Shown in pieces: positions 19,011 to 27,742 of a DNA stretch of 64,000 nucleotides. Source of the stretch: Pseudarthrobacter sp. NS4 (GTDB lineage: Bacteria; Actinomycetota; Actinomycetes; Actinomycetales; Micrococcaceae); contig NZ_CP103288.1 in the NCBI RefSeq assembly GCF_024758005.1, positions 3,720,001 to 3,784,000 of the forward strand, in the 5' to 3' direction. The notes under the pieces were generated by a model that worked only from the letters and a program-made list of their open reading frames with translations, was not told the DNA's origin and did not search any database. How positions within the stretch are numbered: position 1 is the stretch's first letter; each line of letters begins with the position of its first letter. The position numbers and the translations under genes are program-made.

Positions 19011-19497
19011 TGGCGGCTCCTGACACGGTGTCCACAAAACGTGGTGCGAGGGTCAGTTTACGTCCGGAGGCTGGGACTTTGGGGTTTGCTGTGACCACTT
19101 GTCCAGTGCTGTCTCTGCAGCATCAGTCAGCGCGGTGCGTGACATCTCGGCCGGGCCGATGTCCATGTCACGGGCAGCGCAAGGAAGAACGAGACCAGCC
19201 CGTCGAGGTCCGCTGACTCCCGAGGCTTCTGGCCGCAGCCCCTGTCCCTGATCCCGTTGTGCAGCGGGAAAAACGTCTCCTTCGGATGTCAGTGGCCAGC
19301 TGAGGCCACAAAGGATCTTGGGGTCCATAAAGATGAAGTAGCCGCCCCTCACCCCCAACACCAGGGAGACAGCGGCTACTCCATTTAACTGCGTACGTTG
19401 TTCGCGCGATCCGATATGCCGCAGAGGACCGGACACATCCCGGAAGGCGATGGATATCCCGCCATCGGTCTCCCCTATGGGAGCGCCGGCTGGAGTG
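19011..19497. other. 487-bp stretch without a convincing gene
   Basis: A minus-strand frame is open through most of it (19053-19532) but overlaps the end of the GntR gene and shows no family motif. Short pieces in two different frames look protein-like (for example DLDGLVSFFLALPVTW when read from about 19210), so this may be the fossil of a gene broken by indels. It shares a roughly 30-bp near-identical segment with 46806-46835. Confidence 0.35.
19337..19380. terminator. Hairpin downstream of the GntR gene
   Basis: A perfect 9-bp inverted repeat (agtagccgc at 19337-19345, gcggctact at 19372-19380) encloses a 26-nt loop that itself holds a short cccct/aggg pairing. It lies 118 bp past the stop of the GntR gene and is a reasonable terminator for it, although there is no clean U-tract. 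Confidence 0.4.
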
Positions 19498-20280
19498 TCA
19501 ATTGAGCACGTCGGCGATTGAGGGGCCGGCACGGGAATTCGGCGGCTTCGGCGCCGTATCTGGAGATCCGAGGAATCCGTTCAGCAGCGAAGCGGTTCCT
19601 TCCAGGTGGTCCTGGGTAGCTTTGAAAGCCGCTTCATCATCACCGCGCAGGATAGCGTCCACAATGGCTTGATGCTGTCGGTTCGAATGCTCCAGGTTGG
19701 GCTCCAGAAAGGGAATACGGTCCAACAGGTCGCTCACTCGCGCCCGAACATCTGCCACTGCGGCCGCCAGGCTTGGTGAACCCGCTACTTCGGCGATGGC
19801 TACGTGGAATCTGGCGTCCTTGGGCCGGTACAGGTCCGAAGGTGCTGATGCTACCTCGGCCAGAGTGTCCAGCAAATGCCGGCGTTGCGCGGGAGAAAGT
19901 CGGGCCTTGGCAGCCAGTGACGCAGCCGCGGGTTCCAGGACACTGCGAAATGTGAGCACGTCCTCGACCTCGTCCGGATTGAGGCCGGCGGAGCGCCCGG
20001 GATCCACGAAGCGGCGCTTGGCGACGTAGGTGCCACCGTATCTGCCGCGCTGAACTTCTACGTAGCCCGCCTTTTGCAGCTCCGCCAGGGCGTCGCGCAA
20101 GGTGGCCCGTGATACGCCCAGCAACTCAGCAAGCTCGCGCTCTGCCGGCAATTTGGCTCCCGCGCTGAACAGTCCCAGCTTGATGTTCTGGAGCAGCCGC
20201 TCGATCGTTTCTTCGAAGGCGTTCCCACTCCTGACAGGGCGAAGGAACCGGGCTGGTGTTTCGAACGAGGCCTCTTCCAT
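19498..20280 (-). CDS. GntR-family transcriptional regulator, FadR/FCD subgroup
   Basis: A 260-residue DNA-binding regulator. The N-terminal winged helix (about 20-90) reads LFSAGAKLPAERELAELLGV, then SRATLRDALAELQKAGYVEVQ. The C-terminal FCD ligand domain (about 105-235) has the metal/ligand signature FRSVLEP, DARFHVAIAEVAGS and HQAIVDAILRGD, with Asp and His residues that normally bind a metal and a carboxylate effector. It is divergent from the permease-led operon starting at 20484 and most likely represses it; a 203-bp shared promoter region carries two palindromes. The inducer would be an intermediate of that pathway. Confidence 0.9.
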   Translation of the reverse strand: MEEASFETPARFLRPVRSGNAFEETIERLLQNIKLGLFSAGAKLPAERELAELLGVSRATLRDALAELQKAGYVEVQRGRYGGTYVAKRRFVDPGRSAGLNPDEVEDVLTFRSVLEPAAASLAAKARLSPAQRRHLLDTLAEVASAPSDLYRPKDARFHVAIAEVAGSPSLAAAVADVRARVSDLLDRIPFLEPNLEHSNRQHQAIVDAILRGDDEAAFKATQDHLEGTASLLNGFLGSPDTAPKPPNSRAGPSIADVLN

Positions 20281-20296
20281 ACGTCAATCATATTCC

Positions 20297-20312
20297 GGTA
20301 TAGAAAAATACC
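20297..20312. promoter_or_regulatory. Candidate operator near the GntR start
   Basis: Inverted repeat GGTAT-agaaaa-ATACC, 17 bp upstream of the GntR start codon. Size and spacing suit a dimeric winged-helix repressor and would give autoregulation. Inference only. Confidence 0.35.
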
Positions 20313-20437
20313 TATAGATGCCTGTCGCGCTGAGCGCTCGTGCGGAGAATGGAACAGCGTCGAAGGCTAATGACGGCTCCGTGAACGTTGAGGGCTTGAC
20401 TCTGGGGCGTGACCTGACCCACACTGTTTCCAGACTT

Positions 20438-20457
20438 ATGGACTGTAAATAGACCAT
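20438..20457. promoter_or_regulatory. Candidate GntR/FCD operator before the permease operon
   Basis: Imperfect palindrome ATGGACT-gtaaat-AGACCAT (6 of 7 arm positions pair) 27 bp upstream of the permease ATG. Half-sites with TGG/CCA are common among FCD-type GntR operators. It probably lies over the promoter, as a repressor site would. Confidence 0.45.
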
Positions 20458-20483
20458 TAACATCTTGGAAGAAGGCAAACAGT

Positions 20484-21923
20484 ATGACACCTTCGCATTC
20501 GAACAAGCCTGTCAAAGACGACATCGGCTATCTTGAGCACCGCCAGCTGAAGCGTGGCGCTGCCGGATGGGTGCTGCTGGCAGGACTGGGTGTTGCGTAC
20601 GTTATTTCTGGAGATTTCGCGGGTTGGAACCTTGGTTTAGCGCAGGGCGGGTGGGGCGGGCTTCTCATCGCATTTGTGCTTATGGGCATCATGTACACCT
20701 GCATGGTGTTCGGTTTAGCGGAACTTTCCTCCACCTTGCCGGCCGCTGGTGCCGGGTACGGTTTCGCGCGTAGGGCACTGGGCCCGCTTGGTGGTTTCGC
20801 TACGGGTATGGCGGTGCTCATCGAGTACGCCGTTGCACCGGCCGCCATTGCAATTTTCATCGGGGGATACATAGAGGCGCTGGGACTGTTCGGACTCACG
20901 AACTCCTGGCCGGTTTACCTGGTCACCTATGCCGTCTTCATCGGAATCCATCTGCGCGGTGTGGGCGAGGCGTTGAAGATGATTTTCGCGATCACTGCCG
21001 TGGCGGTCGTGGCCCTGGCCGCTGTCGTCATCGGCTTGATCCCGCACTTCAATCCGGCAAACCTTTTTGACATCGTTCCCGACGGCTCCCCCACATCGAG
21101 CGCTTTTCTTCCCATGGGCATCAGCGGGGTCCTCGCAGCACTCGTTTACGCCATATGGTTCTTCCTCGCAGTCGAAGGCGTGCCCCTGGCGGCCGAGGAA
21201 ACCGCGAATCCGAAGAAAGACATGCCCCGCGGCATCATCGTCGCCGTGTTGATCCTGGTCATCTTCGGTTCACTGATGCTCATTCTGGTTCCCGGTGCGG
21301 CCGGCGCGTCGGCGATGAGCGGATCCGACAATCCCCTGCCGGAAGCACTCCGCCTGGCCTACGGCGGCAACACCATTCTTGCCGACTTCGTTAACTACGC
21401 GGGACTGGCAGGTCTGGTGGCCAGTTTCTTCTCCATCATCTTCGCCTACTCACGGCAGCTCTTTGCACTATCGCGGGCCGGATACCTCCCGAAATGGATG
21501 TCACTGACAGGCAAACGACGCACACCCTATTGGGCGCTCATCGTTCCCGGCACCATAGGCTTTATCCTGGCCGCCACCACAGGCAACGGCGCTCTGCTGA
21601 TCAACATCGCCGTGTTCGGCGCCACCGTCTCATATGTCCTGCTTAATCTCTCCCACATCGTGCTGCGAAGGAAAGAACCGGATCTCCCCCGCGGATACCG
21701 GACTCCCGGCGGGGTGGTCACCACCGCCATCGCGCTTGTCCTTGCTGCTGTGGCCGTCATCGCCACCTTCGTTGTCGACGTCTTCGCTGCATCCATCACG
21801 GCTGCACTTTTCGGCGCTGCCCTCCTCTATTACTGGTTCTACAGCCGGCACCGGGTTGTCGCAGGGGCCCCGGAAGAGGAATTCGCGCAACTGGCTGCAG
21901 CCGAGGCCGAGCTTAAAAGCTGA
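20484..21923 (+). CDS. APC-superfamily amine permease, ethanolamine-permease type
   Basis: A 479-residue transporter with about 12 membrane helices. The start (HRQLKRGAAGWVLLAGLGVAY, then YVISGDFAGWNLG) and the segment IWFFLAVEGVPLAAEETANP match the ethanolamine permease (Eat) branch of the APC superfamily better than the putrescine or generic amino-acid permeases. It probably imports ethanolamine, or a related small amine, by cation symport. First gene of a five-gene plus-strand operon whose other members gamma-glutamylate, oxidise and hydrolyse an amine, and controlled from the divergent GntR. Ends in a short cytoplasmic Glu/Ala-rich tail. Confidence 0.85.
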   Translation: MTPSHSNKPVKDDIGYLEHRQLKRGAAGWVLLAGLGVAYVISGDFAGWNLGLAQGGWGGLLIAFVLMGIMYTCMVFGLAELSSTLPAAGAGYGFARRALGPLGGFATGMAVLIEYAVAPAAIAIFIGGYIEALGLFGLTNSWPVYLVTYAVFIGIHLRGVGEALKMIFAITAVAVVALAAVVIGLIPHFNPANLFDIVPDGSPTSSAFLPMGISGVLAALVYAIWFFLAVEGVPLAAEETANPKKDMPRGIIVAVLILVIFGSLMLILVPGAAGASAMSGSDNPLPEALRLAYGGNTILADFVNYAGLAGLVASFFSIIFAYSRQLFALSRAGYLPKWMSLTGKRRTPYWALIVPGTIGFILAATTGNGALLINIAVFGATVSYVLLNLSHIVLRRKEPDLPRGYRTPGGVVTTAIALVLAAVAVIATFVVDVFAASITAALFGAALLYYWFYSRHRVVAGAPEEEFAQLAAAEAELKS

Positions 21924-21999
21924 ATAATCCCCTTGCTGGGTCGATAACCCGCACCCAAACCCTCCCCTATTGACCAAGACGGAAGTTACGGAAACAAAA

Positions 22000-23382
22000 A
22001 TGACACACGAAACCGCAGGAAATCCCGCTAACGCTCAGCTGAGCGTCGAGCAACTGAGGGAAAAGGTAGCCTCTGGCGAGATTGACACCGTAGTCGTCGC
22101 CATCACTGACTCCCAGGGCCGCCTGCAGGGAAAGCGCTGCGGAGCCCGGTCCTTCCTCGAAGACGTACTGGGCCACGGCGCTGAAGGATGCAACTACCTC
22201 CTCACGGTGGACGTGGAGATGACGACCCAGGACGGTTACGCCATGTCCTCGTGGGAAAACGGCTACGGCGACATGGTCATGCGCCCTGACCTCTCCACTT
22301 TGCGCCTGGTCCCATGGCTGGAGGGTACGGCCATGATCCTGTGTGACGTTCTTTGGCTTGACGGCCGCCCCGTCAGCCAGTCACCACGCCAGATTCTCCG
22401 CGCGCAGGTCGAAAAGCTGGAAGCCCTGGGCTACCGCGCCCACATCGGTACAGAGCTCGAGTTCATCATGTTCGATGACACCTACGAGGAGGCCTGGGAC
22501 AAGAAATACGAAGGCCTCACCCCCTCGACCCGCTACAACCTGGATTACTCACTCCTGGCCACGGCCCGGCTGGAACCGGTGATTCGAAGCATCCGAACGG
22601 GCATGGAAAAAGCAGGCCTCATAGTCGAATCCTCCAAAGGCGAATGCAATCTGGGGCAACAGGAAATCACTTTCCGGTACGCAGAAGCACTTACCAACTG
22701 CGACAACCACGCCTTTTACAAGAATGGCGCTAAAGAGATTGCAGCCCAGCACGGTAAAAGCATCACGTTCATGGCCAAATACAACGAGCGTGAAGGCAGC
22801 TCCTGCCACATTCACTTCAGCCTGACAGACTTGGACGGCAACCCTGTGCTGGCCGGAGACGGTCAACATGGCTTCAGCCCTGTCATGGAGCACTATATGG
22901 CCGGACAGCTTGCCGTCATGCAGGAACTGTCATACTTCCTCGCACCGAACATCAACTCCTACAAGCGGTTTGTTGAGGGCAGCTTCGCGCCCACCGCCAT
23001 CGCATGGGGACTGGACAACCGCAGCTGTGCTCTGCGCGTGGTCGGCCGTGGCCCCAGCCTGAGGGTCGAAAACCGGGTAGGGGGCGGAGACGTCAACCCG
23101 TACCTCGCCGCTGCTGCCCTCATTGCAGGTGCCATCCACGGCATCGAAAACAAGCTCCCCCTGGAACCCATCACAACCGGCAATGCGTACCAGTCGGATG
23201 CAGACCGCATTCCGACAACCCTGCGGGAAGCCCGCGCACTGCTGATCAACAGCGAGATCGCCCGCAAGGCCTTCGGCGATGAAGTGGTGGACCACTACGC
23301 GCACGCCGCCGCCATCGAGATCAAAGCCTTCGACAGCGCAATCACGGATTGGGAGCGCAAGCGTGCCTTCGAACGCCTCTAA
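22000..23382 (+). CDS. Glutamine-synthetase-like gamma-glutamylamide ligase
   Basis: A 460-residue glutamine synthetase family enzyme, of the class that joins glutamate to an amine (gamma-glutamylpolyamine or gamma-glutamylethanolamide synthetase) rather than to ammonia. Visible: the N-terminal beta-grasp ending in DSQGRLQGKRC; the metal/ATP core ELEFIMFDD; GECNLGQQEI and ITFMAKYNEREGSSCHIHFS with the conserved HxH-type histidines; NSYKRFVEGSFAPTAIAWG with the ammonia/glutamate loop; and RVENRVGGGDVNPYLA. I prefer the ATG at 22000 over the TTG at 21970. Neighbours (amine permease, C26 hydrolase, two dehydrogenases) rule against a role in primary nitrogen assimilation. Confidence 0.85.
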   Translation: MTHETAGNPANAQLSVEQLREKVASGEIDTVVVAITDSQGRLQGKRCGARSFLEDVLGHGAEGCNYLLTVDVEMTTQDGYAMSSWENGYGDMVMRPDLSTLRLVPWLEGTAMILCDVLWLDGRPVSQSPRQILRAQVEKLEALGYRAHIGTELEFIMFDDTYEEAWDKKYEGLTPSTRYNLDYSLLATARLEPVIRSIRTGMEKAGLIVESSKGECNLGQQEITFRYAEALTNCDNHAFYKNGAKEIAAQHGKSITFMAKYNEREGSSCHIHFSLTDLDGNPVLAGDGQHGFSPVMEHYMAGQLAVMQELSYFLAPNINSYKRFVEGSFAPTAIAWGLDNRSCALRVVGRGPSLRVENRVGGGDVNPYLAAAALIAGAIHGIENKLPLEPITTGNAYQSDADRIPTTLREARALLINSEIARKAFGDEVVDHYAHAAAIEIKAFDSAITDWERKRAFERL

Positions 23383-24124
23383 CACTTACCGTCCCCGAAT
23401 CGGCCTGACCACCTACTACCAGGAAGCCTCGTGGGGGGTCTGGAAATCCGATGCCGCCGTCCTCCCCGGGACTTATGTCCAGGCTGTAGTGGCTGCCGGT
23501 GGCACGCCCATCCTTCTGCCGCCTGTGGGTACGGACCCTACAGTTGTTGAGTTGCTTGACGGGCTCATTATCTCCGGGGGAAGCGACGTCGGGCCGGAGA
23601 ACTACGGGGCAGAAGCGCACGAGCTCACACGAGCGCAGCCCCATCGGGACCTTCACGACATCGCGCTGACCCGGGCCGCGCTGGCCGCGGAACTTCCGCT
23701 CTTTTCCATTTGCCGGGGAGCCCAAATCCTAAACGTGGCACTGGGCGGTTCGCTCATCCAACACATCCCCGACATCAATCCTGAAGCCCAGTACCAGCCA
23801 GCACCAGGTGTTTTCGGCACTGTCGAATTCACCACGGCTCCGGGAAGCATCTCCCAAGATCTGCTCGGTCCCCGCGCCAGCGCCCCGTGCTACCACCACC
23901 AGGCCATGGACAACATCGCCGATGGCCTGCGCGTCACCGCAGCAGCAGCTGACGGCACAGTCGAAGCCCTGGAAACCACATCTGGAGGATGGGTCCTGGG
24001 CGTACAGTTCCACCCCGAACAAAATCCAGACGACCTTCGGCTATTCAACGGATTCGTCGAAGCAGCACGCAACTACCGCAACGAACGAACGGAGAGTCCG
24101 GTCAATGTCCACCAGCACGTTTGA
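23363..24124 (+). CDS. Class I glutamine amidotransferase-like gamma-glutamyl hydrolase (peptidase C26, PuuD-like)
   Basis: A 253-residue cytosolic hydrolase expected to cleave the gamma-glutamyl amide and release glutamate. The catalytic triad is complete: nucleophile Cys in FSICRGAQILN, then His and Glu in VQFHPEQ. Other family blocks are IGLTTYYQEA at the N-terminus and IISGGSDVGPENYG. The GTG at 23363 has GGAG about 9 nt upstream and overlaps the synthetase gene by 20 bp; the frame is open further upstream but that part is the synthetase in another frame. It also overlaps the aldehyde dehydrogenase start by 20 bp, so the operon is tightly packed. Confidence 0.88.
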   Translation: MPSNASNTYRPRIGLTTYYQEASWGVWKSDAAVLPGTYVQAVVAAGGTPILLPPVGTDPTVVELLDGLIISGGSDVGPENYGAEAHELTRAQPHRDLHDIALTRAALAAELPLFSICRGAQILNVALGGSLIQHIPDINPEAQYQPAPGVFGTVEFTTAPGSISQDLLGPRASAPCYHHQAMDNIADGLRVTAAAADGTVEALETTSGGWVLGVQFHPEQNPDDLRLFNGFVEAARNYRNERTESPVNVHQHV

Positions 24125-25472
24125 TGTACTAAACCCAGCCACCGAAGATGTCATCGAGACGATATCCCTTGCCTCGTTGGAGGACACAGACAGGGCCATC
24201 GAAAAAGCGGCTGCAGCCTTCGAAACCTGGCGCCACGTCGCCCCTGCAGACAGGGCACTCTTACTGCGCAGATTCGCCTCCGCAGTGGACGCCGACCTGG
24301 AAAACCTTGCCCAGCTGGAGGTACGCAATGCCGGGCACACCATCGGCAACGCCCGGTGGGAAGCCGGGAATGTCCGCGATGTCCTGACCTACTACTCCGC
24401 GGCCCCTGAACGGCATCTCGGCCAGCAGATTCCAGTAGCTGGCGGGGTAAATGTGACCTTCCACGAACCCCTCGGAGTCGTTGGGGTTATCGTCCCCTGG
24501 AACTTTCCCATGCCCATCGCAGCATGGGGTTTCGCCCCCGCCCTGGCTGCCGGCAACACCGTCGTTCTGAAACCGGCCGAACTGACGCCAATGACCGCCA
24601 TCCGACTCGGACAGCTGGCCAAGGAAGCAGGGCTTCCGGAAGGCGTCCTGCAAATCATCCCGGGTAAGGGTTCAATAGTCGGGGAACGATTCGTCACCCA
24701 TCCTGCCGTCCGGAAAATTGTCTTCACCGGCTCAACCGGCGTCGGCAAGCGGATCATGGCCGGCTGCGCTGACCAGCTCAAGCCCGTCACCCTGGAACTG
24801 GGCGGCAAAAGCGCCAACATCATCTTCGCCGATTCCGACCTCGAAGCCGCTGCATCAGCGGCTCCAGGGGGCGCTTTTGACAACGCCGGACAGGACTGCT
24901 GCTCACGCTCGCGGATCCTGGTCCAGGACAGTGTTTATGAGAAGTTCCTCGGACTCCTGGAGCCTGTAGTTAAAGCCCTGCAGGTCGGGGATCCCAGTGA
25001 CGAGGCTTCGTTCATGGGTCCACTGATTTCTGCGGCCCAGCACCGGACAGTCTCCAGCTATGTCCCGGATAGCACCTCCATCGCCTTCCAAGGCTCCGCC
25101 CCGGACGGCAAGGGCTTCTGGTTCCCACCCACCGTCCTTACGCCCTCCCGCGACGACCGGGTTATGCACGAAGAAATCTTCGGTCCCGTCGTCGCCGTCG
25201 TTCCTTTCAAGGATGAGGCCGACGCGCTCCGCCTCGCCAACGACTCAATCTACGGACTCTCAGGATCCATCTGGACACGGGACGTCGGACGGGCGCTCAG
25301 GATGGCCCGAGGACTTGAGTCAGGGAACCTCTCGGTCAACTCCCACTCCTCAGTGCGCTACTCCACCCCCTTTGGAGGCTTCAAACAGTCAGGGCTGGGA
25401 CGCGAACTCGGGCCCGACGCCCTCGACGCCTTCACTGAAATAAAAAACGTTTTCATCTCCACCAACCCGTAA
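24105..25472 (+). CDS. NAD(P)+-dependent aldehyde dehydrogenase
   Basis: A 455-residue aldehyde dehydrogenase. Key blocks are present: substrate/cofactor loop PWNFPMPIAAWG, cofactor loop FTGSTGVGKRI, general base Glu in LELGGKSANI near 232, catalytic Cys265 in NAGQDCC (a second Cys follows directly), and EEIFGPVVAV. The ATG at 24105 follows GGAGAG; the open frame extends far upstream only as a shadow of the hydrolase gene. In this operon it should oxidise the gamma-glutamyl aldehyde to the acid, as PuuC does in the putrescine route or the equivalent step in a gamma-glutamylethanolamide route. Confidence 0.88.
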   Translation: MSTSTFDVLNPATEDVIETISLASLEDTDRAIEKAAAAFETWRHVAPADRALLLRRFASAVDADLENLAQLEVRNAGHTIGNARWEAGNVRDVLTYYSAAPERHLGQQIPVAGGVNVTFHEPLGVVGVIVPWNFPMPIAAWGFAPALAAGNTVVLKPAELTPMTAIRLGQLAKEAGLPEGVLQIIPGKGSIVGERFVTHPAVRKIVFTGSTGVGKRIMAGCADQLKPVTLELGGKSANIIFADSDLEAAASAAPGGAFDNAGQDCCSRSRILVQDSVYEKFLGLLEPVVKALQVGDPSDEASFMGPLISAAQHRTVSSYVPDSTSIAFQGSAPDGKGFWFPPTVLTPSRDDRVMHEEIFGPVVAVVPFKDEADALRLANDSIYGLSGSIWTRDVGRALRMARGLESGNLSVNSHSSVRYSTPFGGFKQSGLGRELGPDALDAFTEIKNVFISTNP

Positions 25473-25500
25473 CGCCACCACAAATAAGGAAAGTCAAAAA

Positions 25501-26280
25501 ATGATTGAAGTAATCTCTAACCGCCTCAAGGGCCGCAGCGCTGTCATCACTGGCGGCGCCAGCGGAATCGGACTCGCAACAGCCCGCCGCTTCGCAGCCG
25601 AGGGCGCAAACGTAGTCATCGCCGATCTGGACTCAACCTCAGGACAGCGCGCGGCCGAGGAAGTTGGCGGTCTCTACGTAAAGGTCGACGTCACCAGCGA
25701 AGAAGAAGTGAAGAACCTCTACGCCGTAACCAACGACACCTACGGAAGCGTCGACATCACCTTCAACAACGCCGGAATTTCGCCCGCCGACGACGCGTCG
25801 ATCATCGACACGGGTATCGATGCTTGGCGCAAAGTCCAGGAAGTCAACCTGACCTCCGTCTTTTACTGCTGCAAGTACGCTCTGCCCTACATGCAGGCCC
25901 AGGGTAAGGGCTCTATCATCAACACCGCCTCTTTCGTAGCCGTCATGGGAGCTGCGACCTCGCAAATCTCCTACAGCGCATCCAAGGGCGGGGTACTGGC
26001 CATGAGCCGCGAGCTGGGTGTTGAATTCGCTCGCCAAGGCATTCGCGTCAACGCCCTTTGCCCGGGGCCGGTCAACACACCGCTGCTGAAGGAACTCTTC
26101 GCGAAGGACCCAGAAAAGGCCGCACGACGCCTCGTCCACGTCCCCCTGGGCCGGTTCGCCGAGCCGGAAGAACTCGCCGCCGCCGTAGCGTTCCTCGCCA
26201 GCGATGACTCCTCGTTCATCACCGCATCAGCCTTCCTGGTCGACGGCGGTATCGCCGGGGCGTACGTTACCCCTGAGTAA
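25501..26280 (+). CDS. Short-chain dehydrogenase/reductase
   Basis: A 259-residue classical SDR. The Rossmann motif is TGGASGIGLATARRF (TGxxxGxG), NNAGIS marks strand 4, and the catalytic Ser-Tyr-Lys is seen as SFVAV and YSASKGG. The end, FLVDGGIAGAYV, is typical of the family. Last gene of the permease operon, 28 bp after the aldehyde dehydrogenase. An alcohol dehydrogenase is needed if the substrate is a gamma-glutamyl amino-alcohol such as gamma-glutamylethanolamide, and this is the obvious candidate. It would be superfluous for putrescine, which needs an amine oxidase or transaminase instead. Confidence 0.88.
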   Translation: MIEVISNRLKGRSAVITGGASGIGLATARRFAAEGANVVIADLDSTSGQRAAEEVGGLYVKVDVTSEEEVKNLYAVTNDTYGSVDITFNNAGISPADDASIIDTGIDAWRKVQEVNLTSVFYCCKYALPYMQAQGKGSIINTASFVAVMGAATSQISYSASKGGVLAMSRELGVEFARQGIRVNALCPGPVNTPLLKELFAKDPEKAARRLVHVPLGRFAEPEELAAAVAFLASDDSSFITASAFLVDGGIAGAYVTPE

Positions 26281-26288
26281 GCCGCAAA

Positions 26289-26325
26289 CCGTGCCGGGCC
26301 CCGTTCGGTCCGTGGCCCGGCACGG
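26289..26325. terminator. Terminator of the ethanolamine-type operon
   Basis: A perfect 12-bp inverted repeat (ccgtgccgggcc at 26289-26300 and its complement at 26314-26325) with a 13-nt loop starts 9 bp after the SDR stop. No U-tract follows, which is common for high-GC actinobacterial terminators. Confidence 0.7.
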
Positions 26326-26460
26326 ATACTCGTCACCGCAGGCTCTGATGCAGTCAAGGTCAGCCCGGGAACTGCGTCGCAGCGCATAGAAATCGATCAC
26401 CAACCGACTAGGAACGCCGTTGTAAACGATCTCTTCCCTTGCCATATGGCGGAGGCTCTG

Positions 26461-26718
26461 ATGCCAAAATCACGGCGGGTCTCATGGAGACACCTCGCGG
26501 TCGGCCGGGTCGTAAAAATTCTGGAGGAGGGGGTGGACATAGGCTACGGGACCGTTGACGACTCCATGCCAGACGGATCCATCGTATGGGTCGTACTTCA
26601 CGGCATCGGCGAAAGAAGAATGCTCCATAAGAAGGACAGCGTCAACCTCCAACTCGTCGAACTTCCTCAGTCCTGCTCCCCAGTGTTGACCGTTGCCCGG
26701 CGAGGAGATCGTGTCTAA
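26461..26718 (+). CDS. Small hypothetical protein
   Basis: An 85-residue basic, soluble protein that I do not recognise. The start at 26461 is chosen because GGAGG ends 5 nt before it; the frame is open 15 bp further upstream. The middle (GRVVKILEEGVDIGYGTVDD, then IVWVVLHGIGERRMLHKKD) looks like a small beta-barrel of the type found in short nucleic-acid-binding or regulatory proteins. The gene follows a terminator and precedes a run of pseudogenes, so it may be a standalone unit. Moderate trust that it is expressed. Confidence 0.5.
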   Translation: MPKSRRVSWRHLAVGRVVKILEEGVDIGYGTVDDSMPDGSIVWVVLHGIGERRMLHKKDSVNLQLVELPQSCSPVLTVARRGDRV

Positions 26719-26847
26719 TAAACGTATAGAACGGGCAGCAGACTAGCCTCCCGGGCCGCTTTCCCCTTGAAGGACATCGCAAGATCGGTAACCGGCGCCA
26801 TAGGGATCAGTGAAACACGGAAACGACCGACAGTACTTGCCGTGGCG

Positions 26848-27070
26848 GCCGATTCTCGCTCTGAAAGCGCCGCCGGTATTCCGTGGCCTCGTGGAGAAGG
26901 CGAAGTTTTGCCGCACCGTAACCACGTTCCCGAATCGGCAGTCGGCGGAGATCTGGTCTATCTACAGGTCAGTGGTCTCGAGCAGCCGCCGGGCAGCGTC
27001 CAGGCGGCGGGCGCGGATCCAGGCTGCCGGCGTCATCCCCGTTGCTACCCGGAAGGCACGGAAGGCGGGG
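26848..27070 (-). pseudogene. Relic of an AraC/GlxA-family regulator (DNA-binding half only)
   Basis: Read on the minus strand from about 27070, the frame gives FRVATGMTPAAWIRARRLDA, then RRLLETTDL, a TAG stop at 26964-26962, and in the same frame IDQISADCRFGNVVTVRQNF followed by FRARIG at 26848. This is the two-helix AraC DNA-binding domain of GlxA-type regulators, interrupted once by an in-frame stop. The N-terminal DJ-1/PfpI-like half is not found upstream. So it is a fragment, not a gene. It may once have regulated the adjacent SMR pair. Confidence 0.75.
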
Positions 27071-27386
27071 ACAAAAGCTCGTCAACGACGCAGGTTTCGC
27101 TGACGCAAAGACCGTGCACACGACACTTTTTGCGCTGCTGGAATCGAACTGGGCAGCCGTGGCCGATACTGGCACGTGGACCAGTGCCCTGGAAACGAGG
27201 CAGGTCCTCACAAGGAGCGGTCCCGGGAGCTCCGCCGTTGCCGTGCCGAACTGGTCCCCCGAGCGTAACCAGCAGGCCTGGGCTTCCCACCTGTCTTTGC
27301 CCGTGGGAACGCCCAGGAACACCAGCAGCAATCGCGCCGTTGCATACACGGGGACCAAGCCCCACCGAACCTCAAGGACTTGATAC
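27071..27386. other. 316-bp stretch with degraded coding sequence
   Basis: A plus-strand frame (27042-27383) includes GFADAKTVHTTLFALLESNW, which looks protein-like, but it has no recognisable family, no clear start and sits over the AraC relic. It may be the 3' end of another broken regulator. No promoter or hairpin is obvious. Confidence 0.3.
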
Positions 27387-27742
27387 ATGAAGGGGATTCT
27401 TCTCGCCGGCGCGATCGTGAGTGAGGTGACGGCGTCCCTCTCCTTGAAGGCGGCCCTTGATGATCCTGCTTTCTTCATCGTGGTGGTTCTCGGTTATTCC
27501 GCTTCCTTCGGCTTCCTCACAGGAGTCCTCCGCAAAGGCCTCGGTCTTGGAGCCGCCTACGGCATCTGGGCCGCGTTGGGAGTGACACTCACCGTGCTGC
27601 TGGCCGCCCTCATCTTTGGCGAAGCGCTGACACCGATACGCTGATTGGCGTCGCCATGGTCATCGGCGGCGTGCTGTGCGTTGAACTCGGATCAGCCAAA
27701 GAGCCGGCGGAAGAACCCGCACAAGACATGGTCCGCTCATGA
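27387..27742 (+). pseudogene. SMR-family efflux subunit, frameshifted near the 3' end
   Basis: The first 85 codons encode three of the four helices of a small multidrug resistance (SMR) protein, including the conserved AAYGIWAALGV with its fold-defining Gly/Trp block. The frame then stops at 27644. In the next frame the missing end follows at once: TLIGVAMVIGGVLCVELGSA, running to a stop at 27740-27742. A one-base loss near 27634 (expected ...CCGATCACG..., seen ccgatacg) explains this. The membrane Glu of canonical SMR proteins is present in VSEVTASLSLKAA. Restored, the protein would end with an ATGA overlap into the second subunit, as in two-component SMR pumps. Confidence 0.8.

Noticed and set aside
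19053..19532. 159-codon minus-strand frame between ABC and GntR genes
   Set aside because: Overlaps the GntR stop, crosses a hairpin and shows no family resemblance. Treated as degraded DNA.
20484..26280. Assignment of the operon as the putrescine (Puu) pathway
   Set aside because: Ligase, aldehyde dehydrogenase and C26 hydrolase fit, but there is no amine oxidase or transaminase, the permease is of ethanolamine type and an SDR is present instead.
27042..27383. 113-codon plus-strand frame before the SMR gene
   Set aside because: Overlaps the AraC relic, has no start signal and no recognisable family. Noted only as degraded coding sequence.
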